Below, piece after piece: positions 1-8,613 of a stretch of 64,000 bases of DNA. The position numbers and the translations under genes are program-made. Position 1 is the first letter of the stretch; every line of letters starts with the position of its first letter. The DNA comes from Candidatus Peregrinibacteria bacterium. Lineage in GTDB: Bacteria; Patescibacteriota; Gracilibacteria; UM-FILTER-43-11. A model generated the notes under the pieces. The model was given only the letters and a program-made list of their open reading frames with translations. It made no database searches and was not told the DNA's origin. The stretch covers positions 868,001-932,000 of the forward strand of contig CP064978.1 in NCBI GenBank assembly GCA_016699515.1, written 5' to 3'.

Positions 1-966
1 GGCTTTGGTGAAATGCTTGCAGGTGTAGCAGTCGCAATTCGGATCAAGCGGGGTGAAGTCTTCTTTAAACTGTTCGTTTTTAATGCGAACCACCCCTTTG
101 GACGTAAACAGCGACCCATGGCGCGCGTTGCGCGTGGGAAGCACACAATCAAACATATCTACGCCGCGCTCAATAGCCTCAAGGATGTCTTGCGGCGTTC
201 CGACCCCCATTAAATAACGAGGTTTATCTTGCGGCAGAATGGGGACGGCTGATTGCAGCACTTGGTACATCATTTCGTTTGGCTCGCCCACCGAAAGCCC
301 GCCAAGGGCGTAGCCGTCGAATCCGATTTCCACCAATTCACGCGCGGAGCGCTCACGTAAATCGGGGTGCATGCCGCCTTGGACGATGCCAAACAATTTT
401 TGTGATTTTTGCGTAGGAACATGATTAATCATGTTCCTACGTGCGTACACAAAATATTGTTTGCATCGTTCAGCCCACCGCGTGGTCAGTTCCAACGATT
501 GTTCGACGTACCTTTTTTCGGCTGGGTAGGGCGGGCATTCGTCGAGCACCATCATAATGTCGCTGCCCAATTTCATTTGAATTTCGATCGCCTTTTCGGG
601 GGTTAGAAAAATTTTTTCGCCATTCAGGTGCGAACGAAACTCCACCCCTTCGTCGGTCAGCTTGCGCATTTTGGAAAGCGAGAACACTTGATATCCACCG
701 CTATCAGTTAAAATCGGCCCGTTCCAGTGCATGAATTTATGAAGGCCGCCGGCTTTTTGAACCACGTCTTCCCCGGGGCGTAGGTGCAAATGATACGTGT
801 TGCTTAAAATCACCTGACCACCCAGCGCGCCGACCTCTTCGGGCAACAAGCCTTTGATGGCGCCCACGGTTCCGATCGTCATAAAAAACGGCGTTTGTAC
901 CGTTCCGTGAGCGGTTTTTAGCTCTCCAAGCCGCGCGGCCCCATCGGTTTTGAGTAATTTAAACAT
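1..966 (-). CDS. tgt: tRNA-guanine transglycosylase, 3' end cut by window edge
   Basis: Exchanges guanine-34 of GUN-anticodon tRNAs for a queuine precursor. The 322 visible codons start at ATG 964-966 and run in frame to base 1. The motif LTDSGG holds D88, and MFDCVLPTR holds D273, matching the general base and nucleophile of the family. C311, C313, C316 and a following His form the start of the zinc site, so only a short C-terminus is missing. Residues 176-185 are encoded exactly by a 30 bp perfect palindrome and make the protein about ten residues longer here than usual, just before the LFGIVQGG motif. The family assignment is certain. Confidence 0.96.
   Translation of the reverse strand, partial: MFKLLKTDGAARLGELKTAHGTVQTPFFMTIGTVGAIKGLLPEEVGALGGQVILSNTYHLHLRPGEDVVQKAGGLHKFMHWNGPILTDSGGYQVFSLSKMRKLTDEGVEFRSHLNGEKIFLTPEKAIEIQMKLGSDIMMVLDECPPYPAEKRYVEQSLELTTRWAERCKQYFVYARRNMINHVPTQKSQKLFGIVQGGMHPDLRERSARELVEIGFDGYALGGLSVGEPNEMMYQVLQSAVPILPQDKPRYLMGVGTPQDILEAIERGVDMFDCVLPTRNARHGSLFTSKGVVRIKNEQFKEDFTPLDPNCDCYTCKHFTKA
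412..441. repeat. 30 bp perfect palindrome inside tgt (REP-like)
   Basis: The sequence begins CGTAGGAACATG and reads identically on both strands. It adds ten codons in frame to tgt at a loop where relatives are shorter. Its CGTAG/CTACG ends are shared with the palindrome at 37027-37058. GTAG-type ends are known from REP elements mobilised by RAYT (TnpA-REP) transposases, but no such transposase is in this window. Confidence 0.8.
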
Positions 967-1035
967 CGCCGGGGAGTATAGCACACTCACTTTTTTGTTT
1001 GACAGGTGAACTTTTGACGTAATTTTTGCATTCTA

Positions 1036-1122
1036 ATGAATAACGATATTGAAACTACCATTCACCTTATTTGTGGTAAACGTGTGATGTTGGATTCTGA
1101 TTTAGCTCTACTTTACGGATCA
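1036..1122 (+). pseudogene. Remnant of an ORF6N-domain gene (N-terminus only)
   Basis: An ATG at 1036 opens a short frame containing GKRVMLDSDLALLYG, which matches the start of the ORF6N (KilA-N-like) DNA-binding domain of phage and mobile-element proteins. The similarity stops where the 3' end of clpP begins on the other strand, and the frame then continues as nonsense. I infer a gene truncated by deletion or rearrangement. The fragment is too short to function. Confidence 0.6.
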
Positions 1123-1126
1123 GTGC

Positions 1127-1732
1127 CTATTTTGCTGCTTTTGCTGCTGCTTCGGATCCAATAATCCGATCAACGATGCCGTATTTCAAGGCTTCTTCGG
1201 CGCGCATAAAGTAGTCGCGTTCGCAGTCGGCCTCCACTTTTTTAAGATCTTGCCCGGTGTGACGAGCGATCATTTTGTTAAGCAGATTTTTGGTATCGAT
1301 GATGTGGTTGGCATGAATCGCAATATCGGTCGCTTGACCTTCGGCGCCGCCGAGGGGCTGATGAATCATCACTTCGGAATGCGGAAGAATAAAGCGCTTT
1401 CCTTTGGTTCCGCCCATCAGAATGATGGACCCGCCCGAGGCGGCGATCCCCACGCATACCGTGGAAACATCGCACTTGATCAACTGCATGGTGTCGTACA
1501 TGGCCAGCGTTGCCGAAACCGATCCCCCGGGAGAATTCACATAAATGGTGATGTCTTTGGTCGGATCCATTTTTTCGAGAAACAAAAGTTGAGCGATCAC
1601 CACATTGGCTACTTCGTCGTTAATTCCGGATCCTAAAAAGACGATACGCTCCTCGAGCAAGCGCGAGTAAATGTCGTAAACACGTTCTCCTCCTCCGGGA
1701 GTTTTATCGATAACGGTTGGAATAATTGGCAT
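1127..1732 (-). CDS. clpP: ATP-dependent Clp protease proteolytic subunit
   Basis: Forms the barrel-shaped serine peptidase that degrades proteins delivered by a Clp ATPase. At 201 residues it has the normal length. The triad is visible as S99 (AASGG), H124 (MIHQPLGG) and D173 (ERDYF). No ATPase partner gene is in the window. The gene stands alone, about 100 bases downstream of gatB on the same strand. The 60 bases upstream of the start are very AT-rich with repeated TTATTA words. Confidence 0.97.
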   Translation of the reverse strand: MPIIPTVIDKTPGGGERVYDIYSRLLEERIVFLGSGINDEVANVVIAQLLFLEKMDPTKDITIYVNSPGGSVSATLAMYDTMQLIKCDVSTVCVGIAASGGSIILMGGTKGKRFILPHSEVMIHQPLGGAEGQATDIAIHANHIIDTKNLLNKMIARHTGQDLKKVEADCERDYFMRAEEALKYGIVDRIIGSEAAAKAAK

Positions 1733-1839
1733 ATTTTATTATTTATTATTTATTATTATGTATTACTTATTAGCTTGTTCATTTTAACATTTTTTTGTCC
1801 CAGTGTCGTGTGGATGGAATTGACAGATTTGGATGAGTG

Positions 1840-3267
1840 TTAGCCCAACAACTTTCGCAATAGTTCATTCACCATCTTAGGATTAGCAGAGCCGCCGGTT
1901 TCTTTCATCACTTGGCCCACCAATGCGCCCATCACCCGCTCGTTGCCCGATTGAAAGGCGGCGACGACCTGAGGATTCGCATCGACGATTTTTTGGCAAA
2001 TGGCTTCCAGTTCACCGGTATCACTCATTACTTTCAGCCCGCGCTCTTCAACGAGCGCCTCGGGATTTAGATTGCCCGCGTAGATTTCGGAAAAGAGGTC
2101 TTTGGCAATTTTACCGGTAATCGTACCGTCTTCGATCAATTTCACCAATTTTCCTAGGTTATCTGCGGATAATTTGGAATCGATAATGCTAAGGCTTTCC
2201 GCATTTAACATTGCCATCAACTCCGAAAGCAGCCAGTTAGCGGTTTTTTTGGGCGCATTGGAGATCAAATTAGCTGCTTCGAAATACTGTGAAAGATCGA
2301 TCGATTCGGCCAATTGATGAGCAATTTCAGCTGGAAGCTGCCATTCATCAATGTATCGCTTTGCCTTGACCTCGGGCAGTTCGGGCAATTCGGATCGAAT
2401 CGCTTCGATGTCGGCTTTCTTTAAAATGACCGGTGGAATGTCGGGCTCAGGGAAATAACGGTAGTCGGCGGCTTCTTAAAAACTACGCTGACTGATGGTT
2501 ACCTCTTTTACGTCGTCCCAGCCGCGGGTTTCTTGAATCACTTTTTCGCCGCGGTCCAAAAGTTCGGTTTGGCGGTTGATTTCGTATTCCGCGGCCTTTT
2601 CGAGACTACGAAACGAGTTCAAATTCTTGATTTCGGCACGGATTCCAAATTCCTTTTGTCCTTCGGGACGTAAAGAAATATTGAGATCAAAGCGCATTTG
2701 GCCCTTTTCCATGTCGGCATCGGACGCATTGATGTACCGCACGATTTTTTGGATTTGGCGCGCGTATAAACTGGCCTCTTCGACCGTGCGCATGTCGGGC
2801 TCGCTCACAATTTCCATCAGCGGAGAACCCGATCGGTTGAAATCAACCAAAGTGCCATCGCCGGTGTGCGTTAGTTTTCCGGCGTCGTCTTCTAAATGCA
2901 AGCGCGTGATTCCGATTGCTTTGACAGTTCCGTCCGTTTTAGTGATGGTGATTTTTCCGTTTTCCGAAATGGGCTGATCGTATTGAGAAATCTGGTATCC
3001 CTTGGGTAGATCGGGGTAAAAATAGTTTTTGCGGTCGAATTTGGAAAACTCTTTAATGGTGCACCCCAGGGCAAGGCCGGCTTTGATGCCTTTTTGAACG
3101 GCTTCGCGATTGAGCACGGGGAGCATTCCGGGGAACCCCATGCAAATTCCGCACACGTGTGTGTTGGGGTCTTGATTAAAGGTGTTGTTGTCACATCGAC
3201 AAAACAGCTTGGTTAGCGTGTTAATACGTGCGTGAATTTCAAGACCGATTACTACTTCGTATTTCAT
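1840..3267 (-). CDS. gatB: Asp/Glu-tRNA amidotransferase subunit B, interrupted by one in-frame UAA
   Basis: GatB is the kinase/amidotransferase subunit of GatCAB, which converts Glu-tRNA(Gln) and Asp-tRNA(Asn) to the amidated forms. Both halves lie in one reading frame and together give 475 codons, the usual length. They are separated by a single TAA at 2476-2478, read as SQRSF-stop-EAADYRYFPEPD. Relatives continue through this motif, often with Lys, so AAA changed to TAA is the simplest explanation. The start at 3267 (MKYEVVIG) fits the family; an ATG at 3288 is also in frame. gatA and gatC are not in the window. Confidence 0.9.
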
Positions 3268-3304
3268 GTGCCCCACTATATCAAACATCCGACATCTAAA
3301 ATAC

Positions 3305-3333
3305 TTTACTTTTTTTAAAAAATGTTTTATAAT
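3305..3333 (+). promoter_or_regulatory. Sigma-70-type promoter for the VanW-type gene
   Basis: TTTACT (3305-3310), a 17-base spacer and a perfect TATAAT (3328-3333) lie 23 bases upstream of the start codon at 3357. The 5' leader would be short, and no Shine-Dalgarno sequence is visible. Confidence 0.7.
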
Positions 3334-3356
3334 ATGAAACTAACCCAAAAATAAAA

Positions 3357-5030
3357 ATGGATACTCAAAATGCTTCTCATCTTAAACGATCGCTTCAAAT
3401 AGGGGCGCTGATGCTGTTTATTTTTTCAGCATTTCTTGTGATCGCGGACGAAAAGCGCATTCCGGAAGGATATGTGCTTGAAGGCGTTCCTTTAAGTTCG
3501 CTCACAGTGCCCGAAGCGCTGGTGGCGATCGACGGTGTTTTGGATTCATTACGGTCAAAACCGATTGTGCTTCAATTGGGCACTCGCGAGGAGGTGACCG
3601 TGACCCCGACGGATTTGGGTATTGAGTTTTCGGCGGAACGCACCCTTTCCACTCTGCCGGTGAAACACCATTGGTTTGCACAATTGCTTGCCTCGGAACT
3701 GCCAAGCGAATCCGGCTCCGTGCGTCCGGCTTATCCCGTAGCTACTGTGAATCGCCCTGAACTTGAAGCTCGCTTAACAACCCTTTTTTCTGAATATGCG
3801 TCTCCGGCTACCAATGCGCAGATGGTGTGGTCCGAAAATACCTGGACCGGTGATGGCAGCTGGGCTATTTCGCCCGAAAAGGAAGGTTGGAATGTGTCGG
3901 CAGGCGAAAGCGCTCGCATTGCGAATTTGATTGTTGAAGAAAGCCAAAGCACACGACCGGCCGCTCCGATTCTTGTGTCGTACGACTCATTGATGCCCAC
4001 CCAACGTTACGATGACTTGGTTGAGCTAAAAGATCGTCTTTCTGCATTAACCGCCCCTATTACTTTGGTTCGCGCCGAACAAAACGAAGTGCTTTCACCA
4101 ACCGATTCTTCGGATTGGATTGTGGTGGATTCAGAAGCTCGCACCGCCCTGGTCAATCAAGAAAAAGTCCGCGCGTGGGTTCAGCAATACAGTCAACAAT
4201 GGGATCGCCCCGCCGGGGAAGTTCGTATCAGCGGCTTTGAAACCCGCGTTTCAGAATACGATCAAAAATCCTTTAAAAAAGCGACGTACGAAGGCTCCTT
4301 TGAGCGAGGATTAAGCGTGGATCAGGAAAAACTATTTCAGGATTTAGTAACCGCCTTTCACGCTCCCGAAGCGGAGCGCATGGTTACCGTGCCGATCCAC
4401 CAAACCAACCCCACCGTTGTTGGTCCGCAAGAATATGGGTCTTTCAACGATTTGCTGGGCGTGGGGCGCTCTAATTTTTCCATGGGCAATCAGGCCGACC
4501 GTGTGACCAATATTTCCTTAAGCCTAGGAGCGTTTGACGCTGTTTTGATTGAGCCGGGAGAAGAGTTTTCGATGAATCGTACCACGGGATGGATTACCCC
4601 CAACAAAGGCTACACCAAAACCAAAGTGCTGTATGGAGGGGCGGTGGGATACGGCATTGGTGGAGGGGTTTGTCAATCGTCTACAACCCTGTATCGCGCT
4701 GTAGTGAATGCCGGCCTTAAGGTAACCGAACGTCGCGCTCATTCGCTCGATGTCAGTTATTACCATCAATACGGATACGGAATTGATGCGGCCGTATTCA
4801 CCGCCAATGAGCAGGATTTTAGATTTGTAAACGATTCTGAATACCCCATTTTGGTTCACACCTATTTGACCGATGATGATGAAGCGTTTGTAGAATTTTA
4901 TGGCACTTGGGACGGTCGCACAGTGGAATTGACGAACATCAACACCGGCATTCGAACGTACAAAAAATGGGCGTGGAATGTCACCAAAAACGGCACCACC
5001 GACCACCGCCTGATTCAAACGTTCTACTAG
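3357..5030 (+). CDS. VanW/YoaR-family membrane-anchored wall protein
   Basis: The 557-residue protein has one N-terminal membrane segment (about residues 11-28), then a long region like the peptidoglycan-binding YoaR domain, then a C-terminal VanW domain. The VanW domain carries the signature around GGGVCQSSTTLYRA and an H-S-L-D-V-SYY motif. Function is not established for VanW. Family context places it at the outer face of the membrane with peptidoglycan. The gene has its own TATAAT promoter and is followed after 40 bases by the promoter of an L,D-transpeptidase gene, which supports a role in the wall. Confidence 0.88.
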   Translation: MDTQNASHLKRSLQIGALMLFIFSAFLVIADEKRIPEGYVLEGVPLSSLTVPEALVAIDGVLDSLRSKPIVLQLGTREEVTVTPTDLGIEFSAERTLSTLPVKHHWFAQLLASELPSESGSVRPAYPVATVNRPELEARLTTLFSEYASPATNAQMVWSENTWTGDGSWAISPEKEGWNVSAGESARIANLIVEESQSTRPAAPILVSYDSLMPTQRYDDLVELKDRLSALTAPITLVRAEQNEVLSPTDSSDWIVVDSEARTALVNQEKVRAWVQQYSQQWDRPAGEVRISGFETRVSEYDQKSFKKATYEGSFERGLSVDQEKLFQDLVTAFHAPEAERMVTVPIHQTNPTVVGPQEYGSFNDLLGVGRSNFSMGNQADRVTNISLSLGAFDAVLIEPGEEFSMNRTTGWITPNKGYTKTKVLYGGAVGYGIGGGVCQSSTTLYRAVVNAGLKVTERRAHSLDVSYYHQYGYGIDAAVFTANEQDFRFVNDSEYPILVHTYLTDDDEAFVEFYGTWDGRTVELTNINTGIRTYKKWAWNVTKNGTTDHRLIQTFY

Positions 5031-5070
5031 AGAGTTCTGAGCGCGGGCTTATGGTTGTTTCGCAATAATA

Positions 5071-5099
5071 TTGACAATATATTAAATTTATTGTAATAT
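5071..5099 (+). promoter_or_regulatory. Strong sigma-70-type promoter for the L,D-transpeptidase gene
   Basis: A perfect TTGACA (5071-5076), a 17-base spacer and TAATAT (5094-5099) lie 30 bases before the start at 5130. The surrounding sequence is AT-rich. Confidence 0.85.
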
Positions 5100-5129
5100 G
5101 CTGCTGAAATAATCATAAGACTCGGATCA

Positions 5130-5753
5130 ATGCATACAATCAAGAAACTTGGACTGGCTGTTTTTGCTGTAATGCTTGTGGTGTTTAGCCCTGTTTTTTC
5201 TCGGGATGTTTGGGCAGATCAATCCACATCGGGCAGCCTAGCCGCCTCGACCTGGAGTTTTCAACCCGGCGACTGGATTCAGGTTGAATTGAGTACCAAT
5301 ACCTTGCGGTTTCATCGATGGGACAGCTCCCAAATTTCAATCCCCTTTCAGGTGGGGAGTGGTTTGGACCAAGACGAGAATATTTATTATGCCGGAGCTT
5401 ATTACAACCCCCGCACTCCGGCTGCCCAATGGATGATTAAGGAGAATAATCGCCAAAATTCCTTTGCGGTTTTTGGCACTCTTGAAACCGACGAAAACGG
5501 CGCCCCGATCGACGAACAACCCTTCTTACGCTTGTATCGTGCCTATGAGAACGGGCAGTACGTTCGCACCAAATATGGAGTTCACACCACGCCTTACTTT
5601 GAACGTATTGTGGAAAAAAGAAACGGCTATGGCAGCTTTGGTTGTATTTTGACCGATTACTCACTGCTCAAATTCATCGAAAGTATGTATGAATTTCAGG
5701 TGGCGAATGGCGCGGAGGGCTTGCGAGTGGTCACCACCCGAACCCAACCCTAA
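5130..5753 (+). CDS. Secreted L,D-transpeptidase-like protein (YkuD fold)
   Basis: The 207-residue protein starts with a signal peptide (about residues 1-29, ending near VWA). The catalytic region is recognisable by H152 in GVHTT and C172 in SFGCIL, matching the H...S-x-G-C pattern of YkuD-type L,D-transpeptidases. The usual SHGC is SFGC here, so the second His is replaced by Phe. Such enzymes make 3-3 peptidoglycan crosslinks or attach proteins to peptidoglycan. The adjacent VanW-type gene supports a wall role. The substrate is unknown. Confidence 0.8.
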   Translation: MHTIKKLGLAVFAVMLVVFSPVFSRDVWADQSTSGSLAASTWSFQPGDWIQVELSTNTLRFHRWDSSQISIPFQVGSGLDQDENIYYAGAYYNPRTPAAQWMIKENNRQNSFAVFGTLETDENGAPIDEQPFLRLYRAYENGQYVRTKYGVHTTPYFERIVEKRNGYGSFGCILTDYSLLKFIESMYEFQVANGAEGLRVVTTRTQP

Positions 5754-5763
5754 GGAATCTTAG

Positions 5764-6357
5764 CTACAAACTCCATCCTTTGTACACAACGTTCAATTTT
5801 TTGAACAAATCCTCGACTGAGCCATTGTTTTCGATCAGATAGTCGAATCGCTCGGGGTCGTTTTGATTTTTAATGCGCATTTGGTGAATTTCCGCCGGAA
5901 TGTGGTCCCGCTGCATGATGCGCTTTTCGCGCGCGCCCACTGTTGACGTGAGCAAAATAATTTTGTCGCAGTATTCATGCATTTTAAGCTCTTGCCACAA
6001 AGCCCCTTCCACCACAATATTGGACCCTCGACGAAAGTGACGATGAATGAAATCGGTGATGCGACGATGAATGTAGGGGTGAATCACTTCGTTCAATTTT
6101 TTCAATCGGGTTTCCGACCCGATGGGGTCATTTGGATCAAAAACTTTTTGGCTCAACTTTTGTCGATTGATGGTGTCGTCTTGATTTAAAATTCCCTCGC
6201 CAAATTCGCGCACAACCGTCTTCCACACCAACGTGTACGGACGGTACGATTGATGCCCCAATTCGTCGGCATTTAAAATGACCCATCCCCTTTGTTCAAA
6301 AAATCGGGATGCCTCTTGCTTGCCAGAACCGCTGATTCCGGTGATTCCTAGGACCAT
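5764..6357 (-). CDS. coaE: Dephospho-CoA kinase-like protein
   Basis: The 197-residue P-loop kinase has Walker A GISGSGK (residues 7-13), a D-E-L-G motif near residue 31 and the V-E-G-A-L-W segment typical of CoaE, which phosphorylates dephospho-CoA in the last step of CoA synthesis. The residue after the P-loop Lys is Gln14 rather than the usual Ser/Thr. This is unusual, and the true substrate could be another small molecule. The gene converges with the transpeptidase gene with only 10 bases between them. Confidence 0.75.
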   Translation of the reverse strand: MVLGITGISGSGKQEASRFFEQRGWVILNADELGHQSYRPYTLVWKTVVREFGEGILNQDDTINRQKLSQKVFDPNDPIGSETRLKKLNEVIHPYIHRRITDFIHRHFRRGSNIVVEGALWQELKMHEYCDKIILLTSTVGAREKRIMQRDHIPAEIHQMRIKNQNDPERFDYLIENNGSVEDLFKKLNVVYKGWSL

Positions 6358-6407
6358 AAATGATGCGGGGTTATTTTTTCATCCCAGCTTGTGAGACGAA
6401 ATGTTTT

Positions 6408-6812
6408 TTAAAATATTTTCAAATCAATAAAGGCTTGTTTAAAAGAAGTCATGGCTTCTTTATAAGTTTTTTCGTCGATTTGATAGTTGATTTGATGCGC
6501 GATGTTATTACGAACCTTGTGAGCAGCCCACACTTTGTTGATGTTCTTTTTGAACAAAGGTGCTGCTTTTTTCAATTTATTCCCAAGACTTCCACGATAT
6601 CCTTTTAAAAATAAGGCATGGTCCAAGAGCTTATCGGCGTCCAAAATGGCATGGCGCATGTCGGTTTGTCGAATGATTTTTCGCCATGTGTTTTTGATTT
6701 CTTCCACCTGTGCCTGAGAGATTTTCTTTTTTCTTCTACGAAAAAAAACATATCCCACCATCAGGATGTCCACCCCAACAAATACCGCCAGAATCAGGAA
6801 AAAAATTTTCAT
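6408..6812 (-). CDS. Membrane-anchored protein with HEPN-like motif
   Basis: The 134-residue protein has one N-terminal membrane helix (about residues 3-23), a basic stop-transfer sequence (RRRKKK) and a helical cytoplasmic domain. That domain contains R101-NNIA-H106, which fits the R-x4-6-H pattern of HEPN RNases and structural HEPN domains. I do not recognise the exact family. The gene lies between the PH-domain gene and coaE on the same strand, so co-transcription is plausible. An RNase role is only a possibility. Confidence 0.6.
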   Translation of the reverse strand: MKIFFLILAVFVGVDILMVGYVFFRRRKKKISQAQVEEIKNTWRKIIRQTDMRHAILDADKLLDHALFLKGYRGSLGNKLKKAAPLFKKNINKVWAAHKVRNNIAHQINYQIDEKTYKEAMTSFKQAFIDLKIF

Positions 6813-6854
6813 TATTTAACTTTTGTTTTATTTTTGTTTTTGTTTTTTTGGCAC

Positions 6855-7433
6855 TTATCGTGCTCCGCGTACATGATGCGAAACCAGGTCTGATAAGAGC
6901 GTTTTGAGTCCTTTTGAATCTTGAAAGCTTCTTTTTTTCATATATATATCCTGGAAACGCGCCAGGGCCAATTCGGCTTCTTTGGGTTTTGCCGCGTTTT
7001 TAAGAATAAAGTTGGACCCGGATGCCAGGCGCATTGTGATGTTTCCGAATCGATACAACGTTCCCACAATGCCTTTGATTTCATAGGCGGCCCCTTCCAC
7101 ATCTTCAAATGAAATACGAGCGGACGAGTTGTTAAAAAATCCATTCCATTGAACCGTAATCACGCTCATGTTCGTGATGAGCCATGCGTCTGAATACCAG
7201 TCCAGCAGTAGATATAAAAAACGAAGATAGGCGATGAGCGACCAAATAACCGCGATGCCTAAAAACAGCGGCGTGCGCAAACCGATGGCATAAAGACTCC
7301 ATGGCAATACAAAGCCGAAAAAACTAATTTCAAGCACGGGCTTCATGAGCACATACCAGTGCTTATGCACGGCGTACAGAACTTCTTCGCCTTTTTCGAG
7401 GTGTTTTTTGAATAAAATTTGATCGATGAACAT
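6855..7433 (-). CDS. Membrane protein with bacterial PH domain
   Basis: The 192-residue protein has two membrane helices (about residues 28-55 and 57-78) followed by a C-terminal bPH_2-like domain, recognisable by W-L-I-T-N...ISFEDVEG and G-N-I-T-M-R-L. Proteins of this type are frequent in CPR genomes and have no assigned function. The gene is divergent from lepB; the 93 bases between the two starts must hold promoters for both. Confidence 0.72.
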   Translation of the reverse strand: MFIDQILFKKHLEKGEEVLYAVHKHWYVLMKPVLEISFFGFVLPWSLYAIGLRTPLFLGIAVIWSLIAYLRFLYLLLDWYSDAWLITNMSVITVQWNGFFNNSSARISFEDVEGAAYEIKGIVGTLYRFGNITMRLASGSNFILKNAAKPKEAELALARFQDIYMKKRSFQDSKGLKTLLSDLVSHHVRGAR

Positions 7434-7526
7434 TTTTCTTTTTGTTTGCTTCTATTATTGCAAACTTTAAAAAGGTTGTAAATCGTTTCAAATATCGATA
7501 CTCTATGTGGGTCTAACCTTGCACCT

Positions 7527-8537
7527 GTGAGCCTCGCTAAAACTCCCACACCCACCAAGCCTTCCTTTCCTCAAGATCCCCCCGTTAGCCGATGGCGCGA
7601 GTTTGGTCTTTTTGTGGCCGACGTGCTTTACAACGTGGTAGTGATTGTGGTGCTGGTTGTTTTGATTCGAACGTTTTTAGTGTCCCCTTTTAAGGTTGTG
7701 GGATCCTCCATGGCTGACACGCTTGAAAATAATGAATATATTCTGATTGACCGATTGTCCTATCGCATTTCTGAGCCTAAACGCGGAGATCCGATTGTTT
7801 TTTTGCCTCCGATCACCAACAAAGACGGGGCTAAATTTGACGAATTGGTCACCACAAACGAAGCGGGGCTCGCCACCCTAGACACCCATTTACTTCGTTC
7901 CCGCAAACGGGTGATTTATTGCAAACTAAAACCCCTTCAAAACCTCTGGTTTTGCCAAGAGGGCATAAAAAAAGATGATTTGGCCTATTTTCAGCCCGTT
8001 GATAGCGAAACGTATACCGCCGGATCCAGCATTCGCTGGGATCAGCATCAAAAAAAATTAGTAACCGCCGATGAGGCCGACGCTGAGCAAATTACGTTTA
8101 CCGGTGCACCGAGCACCTCCTATGCCGTGCGTATCTATGATCCACTTGGCCCAGAATACTTTGTTAAGCGCATTATCGGAGTTCCGGGTGATACCATTCG
8201 CATCGAAAACGGTCGTGTTTATGTTCGTCCGCAAAACGCCAGTGATTTTTACGAGCTTTCCGAAACCTATTTGAACAGTGAAAATGAGCTTAACACCTAT
8301 TACAAGCGCCTTCCTGATCAGCGCGATGTGGTGGTTCCCGAAGGACACTTTTTTGTGATGGGAGACAACCGTGGGCATAGCAATGATTCCCGCCACTGGT
8401 TTTCGCCCATTGATGAGTCTTATTCTCCTTTTTTGGATCAGTCGTCAATTGGAGGCAAGGTATTGGTGGTTTTGTGGCCGTTTAATCACGTGCGATTGGT
8501 CGATTCCGGGCTTTTGGATTCCTTGAACGATCAGTAA
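7527..8537 (+). CDS. lepB: Signal peptidase I with large internal insertion
   Basis: Cleaves signal peptides at the outer face of the membrane. One membrane helix (about residues 29-51) precedes the GSSM box with nucleophile S61. K214 in YFVKRIIGVPGD is the general base, and MGDNRGHSNDSR is box E. At 336 residues it is much longer than typical Gram-positive enzymes because about 115 residues (roughly 95-210) are inserted between the first conserved boxes and the lysine box. The start is GTG, since no in-frame ATG precedes the helix. The promoter and ribosome-binding site are weak. Confidence 0.93.
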   Translation: MSLAKTPTPTKPSFPQDPPVSRWREFGLFVADVLYNVVVIVVLVVLIRTFLVSPFKVVGSSMADTLENNEYILIDRLSYRISEPKRGDPIVFLPPITNKDGAKFDELVTTNEAGLATLDTHLLRSRKRVIYCKLKPLQNLWFCQEGIKKDDLAYFQPVDSETYTAGSSIRWDQHQKKLVTADEADAEQITFTGAPSTSYAVRIYDPLGPEYFVKRIIGVPGDTIRIENGRVYVRPQNASDFYELSETYLNSENELNTYYKRLPDQRDVVVPEGHFFVMGDNRGHSNDSRHWFSPIDESYSPFLDQSSIGGKVLVVLWPFNHVRLVDSGLLDSLNDQ

Positions 8538-8558
8538 ACTTTCCCCGACGATCACTCG

Positions 8559-8587
8559 TTGATTTTTTGGGGATAACATGTTATAAT
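8559..8587 (+). promoter_or_regulatory. Promoter of the RsbW/STAS pair
   Basis: TTGATT (8559-8564), a 17-base spacer and a perfect TATAAT (8582-8587) lie 26 bases before the start at 8614. Confidence 0.78.
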
Positions 8588-8613
8588 GGACTGATAAATA
8601 AAAACAAAATAAC

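Noticed and set aside
1250..1636. Long plus-strand frame opposite clpP
   Set aside because: It is the mirror of the strongly coded clpP frame and has no family resemblance. Similar long antisense frames opposite pilB, pilT, rplS and infB were rejected for the same reason.
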